From Owenia fusiformis (lineage: Eukaryota > Annelida > Polychaeta > Sabellida > Oweniidae), in assembly GCA_903813345.2 (NCBI GenBank), contig CAIIXF020000012.1, positions 24,006,184 to 24,070,183 of the forward strand: a stretch of DNA of 64,000 nucleotides, read 5' to 3'. Below the pieces are notes generated by a model. It saw only the letters and a list, made by a program, of their open reading frames with translations. It was not told where the DNA came from and did no database searches. Below are positions 48,831 to 59,048 of the stretch, in pieces. Within the stretch, counting starts at the first letter, position 1, and each line of letters opens with the position of its first letter. Both the position numbers and the translations under genes were made by a program.

Positions 48831-48967
48831 AACATGTTAAAATGTCACCACCAGTCATTGCAAGTTTAAAGAATTTGTTACAGATGCCGAAAATAATTTG
48901 TTACAGACGCGAAACTCCGTACACAGTCCACAAAAAGTTGGAGACTGTAACAATATGTCACCACTTG
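48831..48967 (+). repeat. Dispersed repeat family 'ATGTCACCACC', copy 4
   Basis: AACATGTTAAAATGTCACCA through a duplicated TTTGTTACAGAYGCCGA word to CACAAAAAGTTGGAGACTGT and AACAATATGTCACCACTTG. The most complete copy. Confidence 0.75.
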
Positions 48968-48969
48968 TT

Positions 48970-50285
48970 CAAATACTTCTTCAAGTTGCAAATGCTGCTT
49001 CAATTTGCAATGTTTCAACAAACTGATTAAAAGTGGCAATGTGCTTGAAACTACTGACCCCCTCCTTCAGATTGACACTCCTTGACAGAACAAGCAAGGT
49101 AGACACTTATGTAACAATGAAAATGTTTTACAAATAGGCTAGAGAGCTATTGACTAAAGTATATTGGTTTAACTGTAAACCAATTTAGCCCAGACCCTTA
49201 AATCAGGATTATACTATCAAAATATCAAACATGGATTGTGAATTATGCCGGAAAAAGTTGACTGTTGTGCTCGTGCTTTATATAATTGTAAATCAAATTT
49301 CCAAGTGAGAATATTGAATTAAGGCATAGATTTCATTCTTTACATGAAGTGTTTTAGATATCGAAGTTCGGAATACAAAATCTTGTTAATGATAAATAAA
49401 TTTCATATCTATTTAAATTAAGATAGAACTCTGGGGATAATAGTGCTTTATCTAACATGTTTATGGTAAAGTCATATGTGTGATATTAAATAACTTATAT
49501 TGAAATAAAAATATCTCCATGTCTTCTTCACCAAATTAAACTGTCAACATTTTTAGAAAGACATAAGAGCTTTAAATGGTTTAAGGGAATGTTTGGTTTT
49601 GATAACAAATTGATTTTTAAAGAACATTAGGTTACTTCCTGGAATAACAGGCGGGATAAAAAGCCTCAGAAAAATAATGACATTTTCTCTAGTTGTTTTG
49701 AGAAATAACCCCAAGTGATTGTTCCAACACAGAAATATATATGAACAGAAACTGGCATATAACAAACCCTTACAAGAGACACTATGAGTACTCTAGTATC
49801 TATAACAACAATGCTCCTAGGGAGAATAGATGTTAGCTGATTAGGATTTCATAAAGGATCCATTATGGAATGACCAGACAAAGGAATTCTGTAATTATGA
49901 ATTTTCAGTTTAAATAATGGAAAATCCTTGTTTTAATTAACATAAACTTCAAATTGAGTGTTTTGAGATGACCCCTTTACCTCACTTAATATTGTAATCA
50001 GCTGTAGCTGTAGCATAGGACTGTTTACACAACTATAGAATTTATCCTATGTGACCATGATTGATATGGTGGTTTTTAAGGTAGGCGGATTGAAGTGAGA
50101 TATCTGGTGGTTTTTAAGATAATGAGGGCTGTGCTTATAAGCTAAAAGCACAGGTACCTCCAGTCCTCCATCCTATATTCTAGAGGCTAGAAAGAGGAAC
50201 AGAGTCTGCAATTTGCAATACCAGATGAAAAGAAACCACTGAATCAAAATTCTTGATTAATTCAGAGTCCTTCTTTATTTACCGC
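48970..50285. other. Non-coding stretch, nothing recognised
   Basis: Ordinary AT-rich text. The minus-strand frame at 49553-49765 has no motif. Confidence 0.5.
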
Positions 50286-50290
50286 CCAAT

Positions 50291-50733
50291 AGTAAAGGCT
50301 GTAGAACCCATAATGATCAAATCAAACCATAGTAAAGGCTGTAGAACCCATAATGATCAAATCAAACCATAGTAAAGGCTGTAGAACCCATAATGATCAA
50401 ATCAAACCATAGTAAAGGCTGTAGAACCCATAATGATCAAATCAAACCAAAGTAAAGGCTGTATAATCCATAATGATCAAATCAAACCATAGTAAAGGCT
50501 GTAGAACCCATAATGATCAAACCAAACCGTTTAGTAAAGGCTGTAGAACCCATAATGATCAAACCAAACCGTTTAGTAAAGGCTGTAGAACCCATAATGA
50601 TCAAATCAATCCATAGTAAAGGCTGTAGAACCCATAATGATCAAATCAATCCATAAGGCTGTAGAACCCATAATGATCAAACCAAACCGTTTAGTAAAGG
50701 CTGAAGAACCCATAATGATCAAATCAAACCATA
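50291..50733 (+). repeat. 40-bp minisatellite, 11 units
   Basis: Unit AGTAAAGGCTGTAGAACCCA then TAATGATCAAATCAAACCAT. Four 42-bp variants or junctions carry CCAAACCGTTT, one unit is shortened (CCATAAGGCTG), and the last is diverged. Adjacent units share variants, indicating recent slippage or unequal exchange. Confidence 0.97.
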
Positions 50734-51001
50734 GTTAAGTTGCAGAACATAAAATGAATGAAAGCAATAGGAGGAATGAGCTAATTATCCCTTTTATCAA
50801 GAGCAACATCTAAACAATCAATATATTGCTTTGAATAATGAAAAGGTGATTAAACAACTAAAGCAGCAATATAACATGAGATTTTACATGGATCATTGAA
50901 TAAATCTAATATACTGTCAGGTCAATGTTCGAGCCATGTGTATAATTTCACATTAAATTCTTGTATGTTTGGGTCAAGTTGTACCATGTTATGCATTCAA
51001 G

Positions 51002-51207
51002 GCGTGGTAGAGTAATAAGGGGGGTAGTAGGGTGGAGTAATAATGGGGTAGTATGGTGGAGTAATTCATTGGGTTGTGTAGTAGGTTGGAGTGTTAATTT
51101 ATAGTAGGGTGAAGAAGTAGGGTGGGGTTATAGACTAGAGTAGTAGGGTCACTGGGGTAAATGCATGTGGTATTGGGGTGCAACAGTAGGATGGAGTAAT
51201 TGGGTAG
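51002..51207 (+). repeat. G-rich degenerate minisatellite
   Basis: Irregular copies of GGGTAGTAGGGTGGAGTAAT with many G2-G6 runs on the plus strand. It could form G-quadruplexes. It is interrupted on the right by the SINE at 51208, and the same GAGTAATAAGGGG text resumes after it. Confidence 0.85.
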
Positions 51208-51349
51208 GATATATGTCTTTTATTGACTCTTTAGATGTCATATCATGACATATTAGTCACTTAGGTAGAGCAGTTCTTCCCATTGTCGAGTTAAAGAACT
51301 GGTATCTTTATCCTGGCTAGGACCATAGACAATTCTAGCCAGCGCCAGC
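51208..51349 (-). mobile_element. SINE, 5'-truncated copy
   Basis: Matches the body and tail side of the SINE at 32448 at nearly every base by eye (about 135 bp) but lacks the tRNA-like head, as expected for 5'-truncated reverse transcription. It is inserted into the G-rich minisatellite. Confidence 0.85.
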
Positions 51350-51359
51350 GATAGAGTAA

Positions 51360-52615
51360 TAAGGGGACTGCATGTGATTTTACTAACATATTTATGATAG
51401 ACTATTTCAAACTAACTCCTTGTTTCAGTCCTTGTTTGTTGTAACCTGAGGAAATCTGTAAGAAACTCTTACTTAGTGCAAATTAACCTCGTAAAAAATC
51501 ACTCACATGGAACATCTTAAATACTCCAATTTTGAATTTCAAATACAGTTTTAGACATGATATCTTCAACTCATTTATCATGGTTTACAAACTGCAATAT
51601 GATCACTCACACATATGAGTTATACTGTACCAGCATACATAAAACAATGTTTTGAGTCTTTAACCAAACCAGGAGCTCAAATTTATTCTGCAGGAGTTTA
51701 GAATCAGCCCATCTGCTTGTTAAGAATCCAATTGAATTGTTAGTGTGCCTCTCATTGTGATAACTGATGAGAGTTCATAATTGAGCGATTAGAAGTCATA
51801 TCATGACAGAGATAGTGATTTCTGCTTTAATAGCGACTAATACCACCTGATTTGAGCGTAGGGTTGTCAAATGATGACTTTGTTGCATTTTTCTCTAAAA
51901 AATCAAGCTCCTATTTGGGCTGTGAGATAAATATCAGAAGTGATTCGAGCATAGGACTGTCTTTTGACTTTGCCAATGGTGGAGTTCCGAATCATACACT
52001 TTCTCTGGAAGTTTTAGTGAAATAGGGACTCTGATAAATCAGAATGGACTTTGTGGCATTTTTTCTAAATAAATCCAGCTTTCACTTGTGCTGTAAGATC
52101 ATATTAAATGAGACATCTGATAAGATTCTTTTGTCCAGATTGTCAGATTAAATTATATTGAAATAATACAACTTTATCATTTAAACAATTTCAATGTTTT
52201 GTAATGCAAATGAAAGGTAATACTATAAAAATGAGACATTTGTTTTCATGTGGATGTTTCTATTAATGGCACTTGGTGAATGCAGGATTCAAATGGGGTC
52301 CTATTAACTTCATGTCACTTTGTGTACTATGAACTTTATGTCACTCTGTGTCTAATTAACTTATGTCACTTTGTGTGCTACATACTCGTATATATGTATT
52401 ACTTTAAGGATCCTGACCCATGAAAGAGATCCCCCCATTTTTTTCTACACAATCTTTTTAATCTTGTTTTAGTCAAAATATGTCCAATTTTCTTTCTATT
52501 AACAAGTTGCAGAAGGGTGGCATGCAATGTTCAAATCTTCAATAGAATAAATATTGCACCTAAGTACTTGCTCTCATGCTAAGGAGACAACAGAAATATA
52601 CATAAAACATACAAA
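51360..52615. other. Non-coding stretch, nothing recognised
   Basis: AT-rich. Contains repeated CTTTATGTCACTTTGTGTSTA words at 52300-52380. No gene. Confidence 0.5.
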
Positions 52616-52625
52616 CCGGTAGATT

Positions 52626-52875
52626 CCATCCTCCTAAGCAGGTGTCTAGAATCCGTAACTCCTTCTTTCCCCTGCTATAACCAATTTGGAAGCGCCCGAT
52701 TTAACTGAATCACGTGATCTAATTATGCGCAATGACTTACACATGATTTCTGTCGCAGTTTTGCGACAGCCAATCAGATTGCAAATTCTTAATCGAGGAA
52801 ATGGTAACTGCTTATAGCAGGGGGTAAAAAGAAAGAATATATTCTGGATTTTGAAGCCCTGTGATCGGAGGATGG
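52626..52875. mobile_element. 250-bp MITE with CCATCCTCC ends
   Basis: Ends CCATCCTCCTAAGC and GATCGGAGGATGG, with further inverted text inside (CCCCTGCTATAA against TTATAGCAGGGG). It is flanked by TAGATT on both sides (52620-52625 and 52876-52881). If one allows unequal ends, the flanks extend to the 8-bp GGTAGATT. The interior has CACGTG (52711-52716), a perfect 8-bp hairpin CTGTCGCA/TGCGACAG (52750-52769) and CCAATCAG next to it. The 84-codon minus frame is not a gene. Confidence 0.85.
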
Positions 52876-53290
52876 TAGATTCAAATGCTGGTAACAACAA
52901 ACAAATAAATGTTTGAAATAACCAATAAAATTAAAACATTACACTGCTGAAAATAGAATCATTAAAACAACAGTGCTGTTTTCATACTAATATTGACATA
53001 ATCATATGATAAAAGTTGCATATGGTTTAATATAGTAATATGCCACTGAACAGTTATAAAGCCAAACCACATTAACAAAACAAGTCATTCCAAATCTCAA
53101 GTTTCAAAACTGGAAACAATTTTTCTCTATAAAAATTATACCCTAATGAAATCTTAGATTATGATTGATTGCCATTTATTCAATTAATAAGTACATTTCA
53201 ATATCCCATTGATCTGGATCGTTCACTCCAAAATTACATTTAGATATGTTTGCCTGATTTATGCTGGCAGTAACTGCTATAGCCAAGAAC

Positions 53291-53372
53291 CTAAACATAA
53301 AATATCACCATGGTGAACTTAAAAATAAAATATCACCATGGTGAACCAAAACACAAAATATCACCATGGTGT
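53291..53372 (+). repeat. ~30-bp tandem repeat, 3 units, each with CACCATGGTG
   Basis: Units of AAACAYAAAATATCACCATG then GTGAACYWAAA. Each contains the perfect 10-bp palindrome CACCATGGTG. Confidence 0.93.
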
Positions 53373-53687
53373 TTGTTGTTTAAAACACAAAGTGGAATAA
53401 TATAGAATTACAAGACAATGAGGGATCTCTGGGACTCTAGTCCAGGGAGAGAAATAAATGCATTTGAAGAATGAACTTTGAACAGTCATGGCTGTATCTA
53501 CAGATCACAGGTAATTTATATAAAGATGTATCTTGAACAATGAACTTGGTGATAAATAGGTCTGTGATCCTGAGTTCCCTTAGCATATTTATTGATCAGG
53601 CACAGTTTTTTAATTTGCAGTCTTCTCAACACATGTCTATCTAAAGTATAGATCCAGTTTCCATAAATATAAAATCTACATATTTTT

Positions 53688-53807
53688 GTCCCCACTATGT
53701 TATAGTCTCCAACTTTATGCGGCGGTATTTGGTATTTGGCAGTCGGCGTTTGGTTGTTGGTGTTCAGTGTCTTGAACAAATGACAGATTGTGATATTTTA
53801 CATGTTA
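53688..53807 (-). repeat. Dispersed repeat family 'ATGTCACCACC', copy 5
   Basis: On the minus strand: AACATGTAAAATATCACAAT through GACACTGAACACC and repeated GCCAAATACC words to AAAGTTGGAGACTATAACAT. The only inverted copy in the window. The central part is expanded by short duplications. Confidence 0.7.
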
Positions 53808-54025
53808 TTGCCTTGTTATTTATTAAGTAGTCCCCTTTACCTTTAAGCTTTTTCAGAAACAGTAAAGGCTGAGTAGGCATCAATATAATCTAATCTACAA
53901 TTACCCTGACCAAGAAAGTATCAGTTCAATGAAGCTTTCTGTGAGATATAAAGGCACACTCTTCAAAAACGATAAATCTACAGCAGTCAGAGATCTCAAT
54001 GCACAGTTGATAAAATCTGTTCACC

Positions 54026-54042
54026 AGATAGAAGTAGGCATA
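54026..54042 (+). repeat. LINE target-site duplication, left
   Basis: AGATAGAAGTAGGCATA, identical to 55035-55051 on the other side of the insert. Confidence 0.95.
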
Positions 54043-54955
54043 TCTTGCCTCAATTTTACAAAGATTTACTCCATGCTTGGAGTATTCTTGGAGGCTCAGA
54101 ATCCAAAATTGATAACATAACATTTGCAGAAATTAGACAAATGGTGATATGGCACAATAAAGACATAACTTTCAATAACAAGTGTTTGTATTTTGAAAAC
54201 TGGATAAATTCAAATATATTATATGTTAATGATCTTATGTGTACCCAAGATGAAATTCTTCATAAGCTTAAATCTAGGGTCAATTGGATGGCAGAATATA
54301 TAACTGTTAAGCAATCTTTGCCATTTCAATATAGAGTTAAAATATTTAGTGAGGCAAGCAGATGTACATATGTTAATACAAATGTAAGTTTAAGATTTTA
54401 TGACAGTAAATTGAAGCATTATAGATTTTTGGATAAACATGCAAGTTCTAGAGACATATATTCAATCCTGTTGGAACATATAGCAACTAAAACATATTTG
54501 GAATCATTTTGGATTAATCTTTGTGAAATTCAAAATAGTCAAATGCTGTTTCAACAGACTTGGATACTTTTAAAGCAATCCAAAAATAAAAAAGTGGCCA
54601 ATTTTAAATACAAACTTTTACATTATATTTTACCATGCAAACAATTACTTCTAAGATGGAAAATAAGTGTTAACGACAAGTGTGATATTTGCGGACAAGT
54701 AGAAGACTATAAACATTTGTTCTTTCAATGTCATAGAGTACTTAATGTAATAGACTTGAAAATTATATTTTAGATCATTTTAAAATTGAATTAAGCTTGA
54801 AAAAGTATAAAACTCTTGTCTTTGGCTATAAGGTACAAGACACTAACTATACTTATTTTAATGAATGGTTAAACAACTTATGGTACGTTATATTTGTAAA
54901 CTATTGTAATAATGTTCAAGAATTGAAATTATATCATTTTTCACAAATATTGTAA
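54043..54955 (+). pseudogene. C-terminal part of LINE ORF2, frameshifted
   Basis: The frame is open from the left junction and reads LPQFYKDLLHAWSILGG, a motif seen after the polymerase domain in many LINE ORF2 proteins. About 180 residues later comes a zinc-knuckle region, KYKLLHYILPCKQLLLRWKI then CDICGQVEDYKHLFFQC, typical of the zf-RVT domain at the C-terminus. The main frame stops at 54773. The natural C-terminus (LKKYKTLVFGYKVQ, then FNEWLNNLWYVIFVNYC) continues in another frame from about 54757 to a stop at 54955, so a small indel broke the ORF. The endonuclease and the polymerase catalytic core are absent because of 5' truncation. It cannot code for an active enzyme. Confidence 0.9.
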
Positions 54956-55034
54956 TATTGTAAAATGACCTGATGTACTTGTATACAAAGTTATAAAATG
55001 AGAAATATATACATGATTTAAAAAAAAAGAAAAA
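54043..55034 (+). mobile_element. 5'-truncated LINE (non-LTR retrotransposon)
   Basis: A 992-bp insert between identical 17-bp duplications. It contains the 3' part of a reverse-transcriptase ORF, a short 3' UTR and an A-rich tail (TTTAAAAAAAAAG then AAAAA). 5' truncation, long duplications and a poly(A)-like tail are the marks of target-primed reverse transcription. The clade is not resolved. Confidence 0.95.
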
Positions 55035-55051
55035 AGATAGAAGTAGGCATA
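55035..55051 (+). repeat. LINE target-site duplication, right
   Basis: Second copy of AGATAGAAGTAGGCATA, directly after the A-rich tail. Confidence 0.95.
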
Positions 55052-55059
55052 ATAGAGGC

Positions 55060-57390
55060 ATAGCTACTCAAGACCTACTTATACTTAAAGTCCTTCGACT
55101 CCTTAGCAAATTTGACATCTCTCTATACACTACCTACAAATGTGTTTTAATATCTTGGGCCCCATTTACAACCCAACTTCACAAGAGAATATGATGTAGA
55201 TATGGGGGGGGGATTTTTAGAATTTGTGTAGTAACAGATCCAAGCATTCAACCAGACTGGCTTTCCATTCTTGGAATCTAACCATTTTGCTACCTGCCAA
55301 ACAGAAAGATGTGATAAATATCAGAGTATGGTAAGATAAAACAAATATGACTTAAAATGGACCTTGTTGGTATATCTTTACATGGTGATTTTGAGTGACC
55401 AAATCCTTATAGGCTAACTTACACCTTACTAACACCTCACCCCTCTGAAGCTTTAGTTTTGCGTTAAGACCCTTTATATACCCTTTTTCAATTTCCCTGC
55501 AAAGGGGAGGGATATATAGGGTCTTACAAGACTTTGGAGGTAAAGAAGATATACAGATGGGGTCCAGATGCTAGATGCACTAGTTACACAATAATGAGAG
55601 TTGTTGAGTGTTTATCAATCCCTTGCTTTTATAATTATATAATCAATGTATTATTGACAATTGATATGCTTTATTGACAATAACAGCTTTGATCATTTTA
55701 CGCTCTTATAATCAGTGTGAAGCTTATGATTCAACCATAAAGTAATTTCTGTGATCAAACATTATCCCTCTTAATTCTTAATTCATTGACATTTAAAAAG
55801 CAAAAAAGAACTGATTTTTAAAACAAAAGTGATAAAACACTACCCTGATAATTACATAATAGACATTTTTCTTTTATATAAGGACACCCAGCCCCCCCCC
55901 CCCCTCCTTCAAAATGGTTAAATATTGAGAAAAATTAGGAAGATCGCTAACATAGAACTTTACATAGAACATGGTATAATAAAAGTGTTCACATTATTTG
56001 AAGCGTTTAACTTTGTGAGGTGCTCACATATCTGCCTTATCACATGTCAACTTAATAAATTTTATTTTTACTTTGAGAAATTATTTGAGTTGACCCCTCT
56101 GCACTGACAGCCTAGTGAAGATATAGATTAATACACCCTGTTAAATTAGATTAGAAACATCCTTCAAATGATGCCATAATGACCATTCTATAATGATGAA
56201 AGTTTCACAGACACCTTAATCAGCATATAATTATGGGGGGTGTACATGTGATTAAATGTCAAGAGGATCACAGAGAATTTTCATCCAGTTTTCGGTTTGA
56301 GATTATCTGGAAGAGTAAGGCTCATATTTGTAAGGTCTGTCTGCTGTTATATTGGCTCACAAATCTCATTGTTGTTGCTCTCCCTTGCAGAAAATATCAC
56401 TGGATCTTTATACTTAAAATTCAATTATATTAGCAACTATTATATTAAGCAAGGAATTAAGTTTGTAGTTAACATTAGATGACTAAGTATGTCGGAAACT
56501 CAGGCATCTGCTTAAGGTGTTAACTTGTTACAGAGAAAATGACATGAAATGAGCATGGTCTAAGAGGGTATTTTACCAGAGGGTTTATAGAGTATTGATG
56601 TCTTGATTTGCTATACTTAAATGTCATACTCTGCAGACAATTCACCTTTTTCAATGATAGCAGTCCTGATCCAGGAGATGGGAGGGGCATCAGTCTGAAG
56701 CAAAGCCAACAAAAATTCATCCGGGACCTATGTTAATTAGGTTACACTTAAATTTGATGATATGTCAACTCTAAAATAGATGTCACATTACCCTACATTA
56801 GCCTTTTGAGCATTAATTTTTGAATTTATTAATTTTTGAATTTTGTGTGAGGTAGGGAGGATATCTTGCTTTAAACTATTTGTTTTGCCCCCCCCCCCCC
56901 TCGTATAGCTATCCCATACCTCGCTATCTGCCCCAAAGTATTCATACTCATATGATGGCGAACTATGAGCCCACATGGCCTAGGTGTGACAGCTCCATAA
57001 AAGGGAAAATATTATATACCTTTTGAATCATAATTATTTCAAATTTAAACACAGAGTAGCTTAATATGCCTCCTAAATAACACATATTTCTATTGTAAAT
57101 TGCAGGTTTTAGATATTACGGGGGTTTGCCCATCTTTGTTCGCTCGCTTCCATTGGTTGCAGTAAAGACTAAACGTGCAAAGGCAGCTTTTGCCACCTGT
57201 GCCAAATACCAGTAAAAGAACGAGATGTATAATGTAAAGCTTACATGACATCAACCAATCAAGGTAGCTGATGTTCTCGTAACGGATGGACATTTCTCAC
57301 TAGTGATGATTAAATAATGAATAATATGTGAGATCAGTTGGTCTACAGTGAGGAAATTGAATAAATATTCATAATTGATCCTAGTGGGAT
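55060..57390. other. Non-coding stretch, nothing recognised
   Basis: AT-rich with poly(C) runs at 55892-55904 and 56888-56900 and an ACAGAAAGATGTGATAAATA word at 55301. Short frames at 55925-56482 and 56520-57293 show no motif. Confidence 0.5.
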
Positions 57391-57402
57391 TCAGACACAC
57401 TC

Positions 57403-57778
57403 TACCCTGCGTGCAGTCTAGTTAAACTACACTCTGCCTAGTAGAGACCACATTACAGTTTAGTAGCCCCGCCCCCACGACGGGTACAGGTGACAGTTTG
57501 GGTAATAAATCACTTTTGACCTACGCGCTGACCTTTCTTCCACCAATCGGCGAGCTTGAAGAAACATACGCCAAATGCGTTCTAATTAAATATGCGCATG
57601 TAATTGGTCAATTCCGGGCTCAACGATGACGTCAGAAGGAATGACTATATATAGAACGTCGGTCAAATTTGGCCGACGAACACTGATTGGCGCGGTGAGT
57701 TCACAGGTTTATTTTAGTTTGAAAGAGTGAAGACGAAGCTCTCTTTTAAGAAGTGAAGTCAAACGAATGCAAAGGGTA
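57403..57778 (+). mobile_element. Promoter-like 9-bp-TSD element, copy 4 (best example)
   Basis: 376 bp, ends TACCCTGCGTGCAG and GCAAAGGGTA, flanked by perfect duplications GACACACTC (57394-57402 and 57779-57787). In order inside: an imperfect hairpin near the left end (CAGTCTAGTT facing AACTACACTCTG); GC box GCCCCGCCCCC (57466-57476); CCAAT (57543-57547); ATGCGCAT; ATTGG (57603-57607); full CRE TGACGTCA (57627-57634); TATATATAG (57646-57654); the 20-bp near-palindrome GTCGGTCAAATTTGGCCGAC (57658-57677); and ATTGGCGCGG (57686-57695). No ORF. Confidence 0.97.
57627..57654 (+). promoter_or_regulatory. CRE and TATA-like pair inside copy 4
   Basis: TGACGTCA (the full CREB/ATF palindrome) followed 12 bases later by TATATATAG. 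CCAAT and GC boxes lie upstream, which is the spacing expected of a compact RNA polymerase II promoter reading rightwards. Promoter activity is inferred. Confidence 0.5.
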
Positions 57779-58311
57779 GACACACTCCAAAGCAATATTA
57801 AAAAAATATATGCTAGATGTATTTTTTAATATTTTAGTCTTGCTTCCAGCCCCTTTCCTCTTAAACACCTCTCCTTTAAGTGAGGTAGATTCTAGTAGAT
57901 ACTATTAGGATCTGCTACTGCTATTCTCTGGTATTTGCAATCCTGTCTTTTACATCAAAATTTCCATGTGATGAACTTGAAGATGAAGTCGAAGCATTTT
58001 AGAAGAGGATGAAAAAGACTGGACTTTATACTTTATCAGTAGGCATTAAATAACATGATAGATACAACGGAATTGAAAGAGATAACATTCTTGTAATAAA
58101 ACTTTGATTAGCAGCTAATCTCCAATGATCAATATGTGCTGGAGCAGTGCTATAATTCACCTTTTCATCATTTTCTCCAATTAACTCTACAAATCTAAGG
58201 ACCATACTGTGAAAGGCTCAGTTCTGTTATTGTGAACCTTAGAAAGTATGTAGATGTATAGTATTCAGAATGTTCCCTCCCTGGTGAATATACCTGACCA
58301 CCTGTATCTAG

Positions 58312-59031
58312 TGTTGGACCCCTGGGTCGGTCCAATTCATTATTAAATTGTCTAATTTTGTAAAGAATGACAAACTAGTCGATTCCTTAATACTCATAAT
58401 TTATTTAATAATTTTAAAGTTTAGTCCAAACAGTTACAAATTACAATACATCTTCACAATCTAAAGCCAAGCCGAAAAGGTGCTACAAATTCTTTACAAC
58501 TGCCTTTTATAGTAAGACAGAAGGAAGAAAACTATAAAATACAATGCAATTAATCATTTATAAACATCTCACAAATAAAGAAATAGGAATATTCTCAAAG
58601 AATATTCTCTATCATTTATAAACATCTCACAAATAAGGAATAAAGAATATTCACAAGGAATATTCTCCATCATTTATAAACATCTCACAAATAAGGAATA
58701 AAGAATATTCACAAGGAATATTCCCTAAGAATAAAGCAATAAATTTAGAATGACTGACTCAGGGTCAGAAAGAGTCCAAGGAATAAAACATTTAAAAGAT
58801 AAACACATATAAACAAATCTTACTAATGGATTTTTTCTCAAAGGTCAGCTACATGTCATAGAAGGAATAAGCAATTAAAAATATTCTCAACTGTCAACAA
58901 CATGACATAGTGTGAAGAAGTCAAGGAATAATGTATCTCTGGCAAGGTAGGGCAAGAAGCCAAAAATGAAGAAACTAATAAATCAATCAGTCCTAATATG
59001 AACTAAAAACCCTAAAATAAAATGTCCAACA
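58312..59031 (-). repeat. LTR (3' LTR in element orientation)
   Basis: 720 bp with 8-base inverted ends TGTTGGAC/GTCCAACA. An AATAAA signal occurs on the minus strand near 58400. It contains a 3 x 58-bp tandem repeat at 58553-58726. Confidence 0.95.
58553..58726. repeat. 3 x 58-bp tandem repeat inside the LTR
   Basis: Units start ATCATTTATAAACATCTCAC at 58553, 58611 and 58669. The first unit differs (AAAGAAATAGGAATATTCTC) while units 2 and 3 are nearly identical. The same array is in the other LTR at 61498-61671. Confidence 0.95.
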
Positions 59032-59032
59032 C

Positions 59033-59048
59033 ATCACCCTCCCCAGTT
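59033..59048 (-). other. Polypurine tract of the LTR element
   Basis: On the minus strand ACTGGGGAGGGTGATG lies directly before the 3' LTR. A purine-rich tract at this place primes plus-strand DNA synthesis in LTR retrotransposons. Confidence 0.75.
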
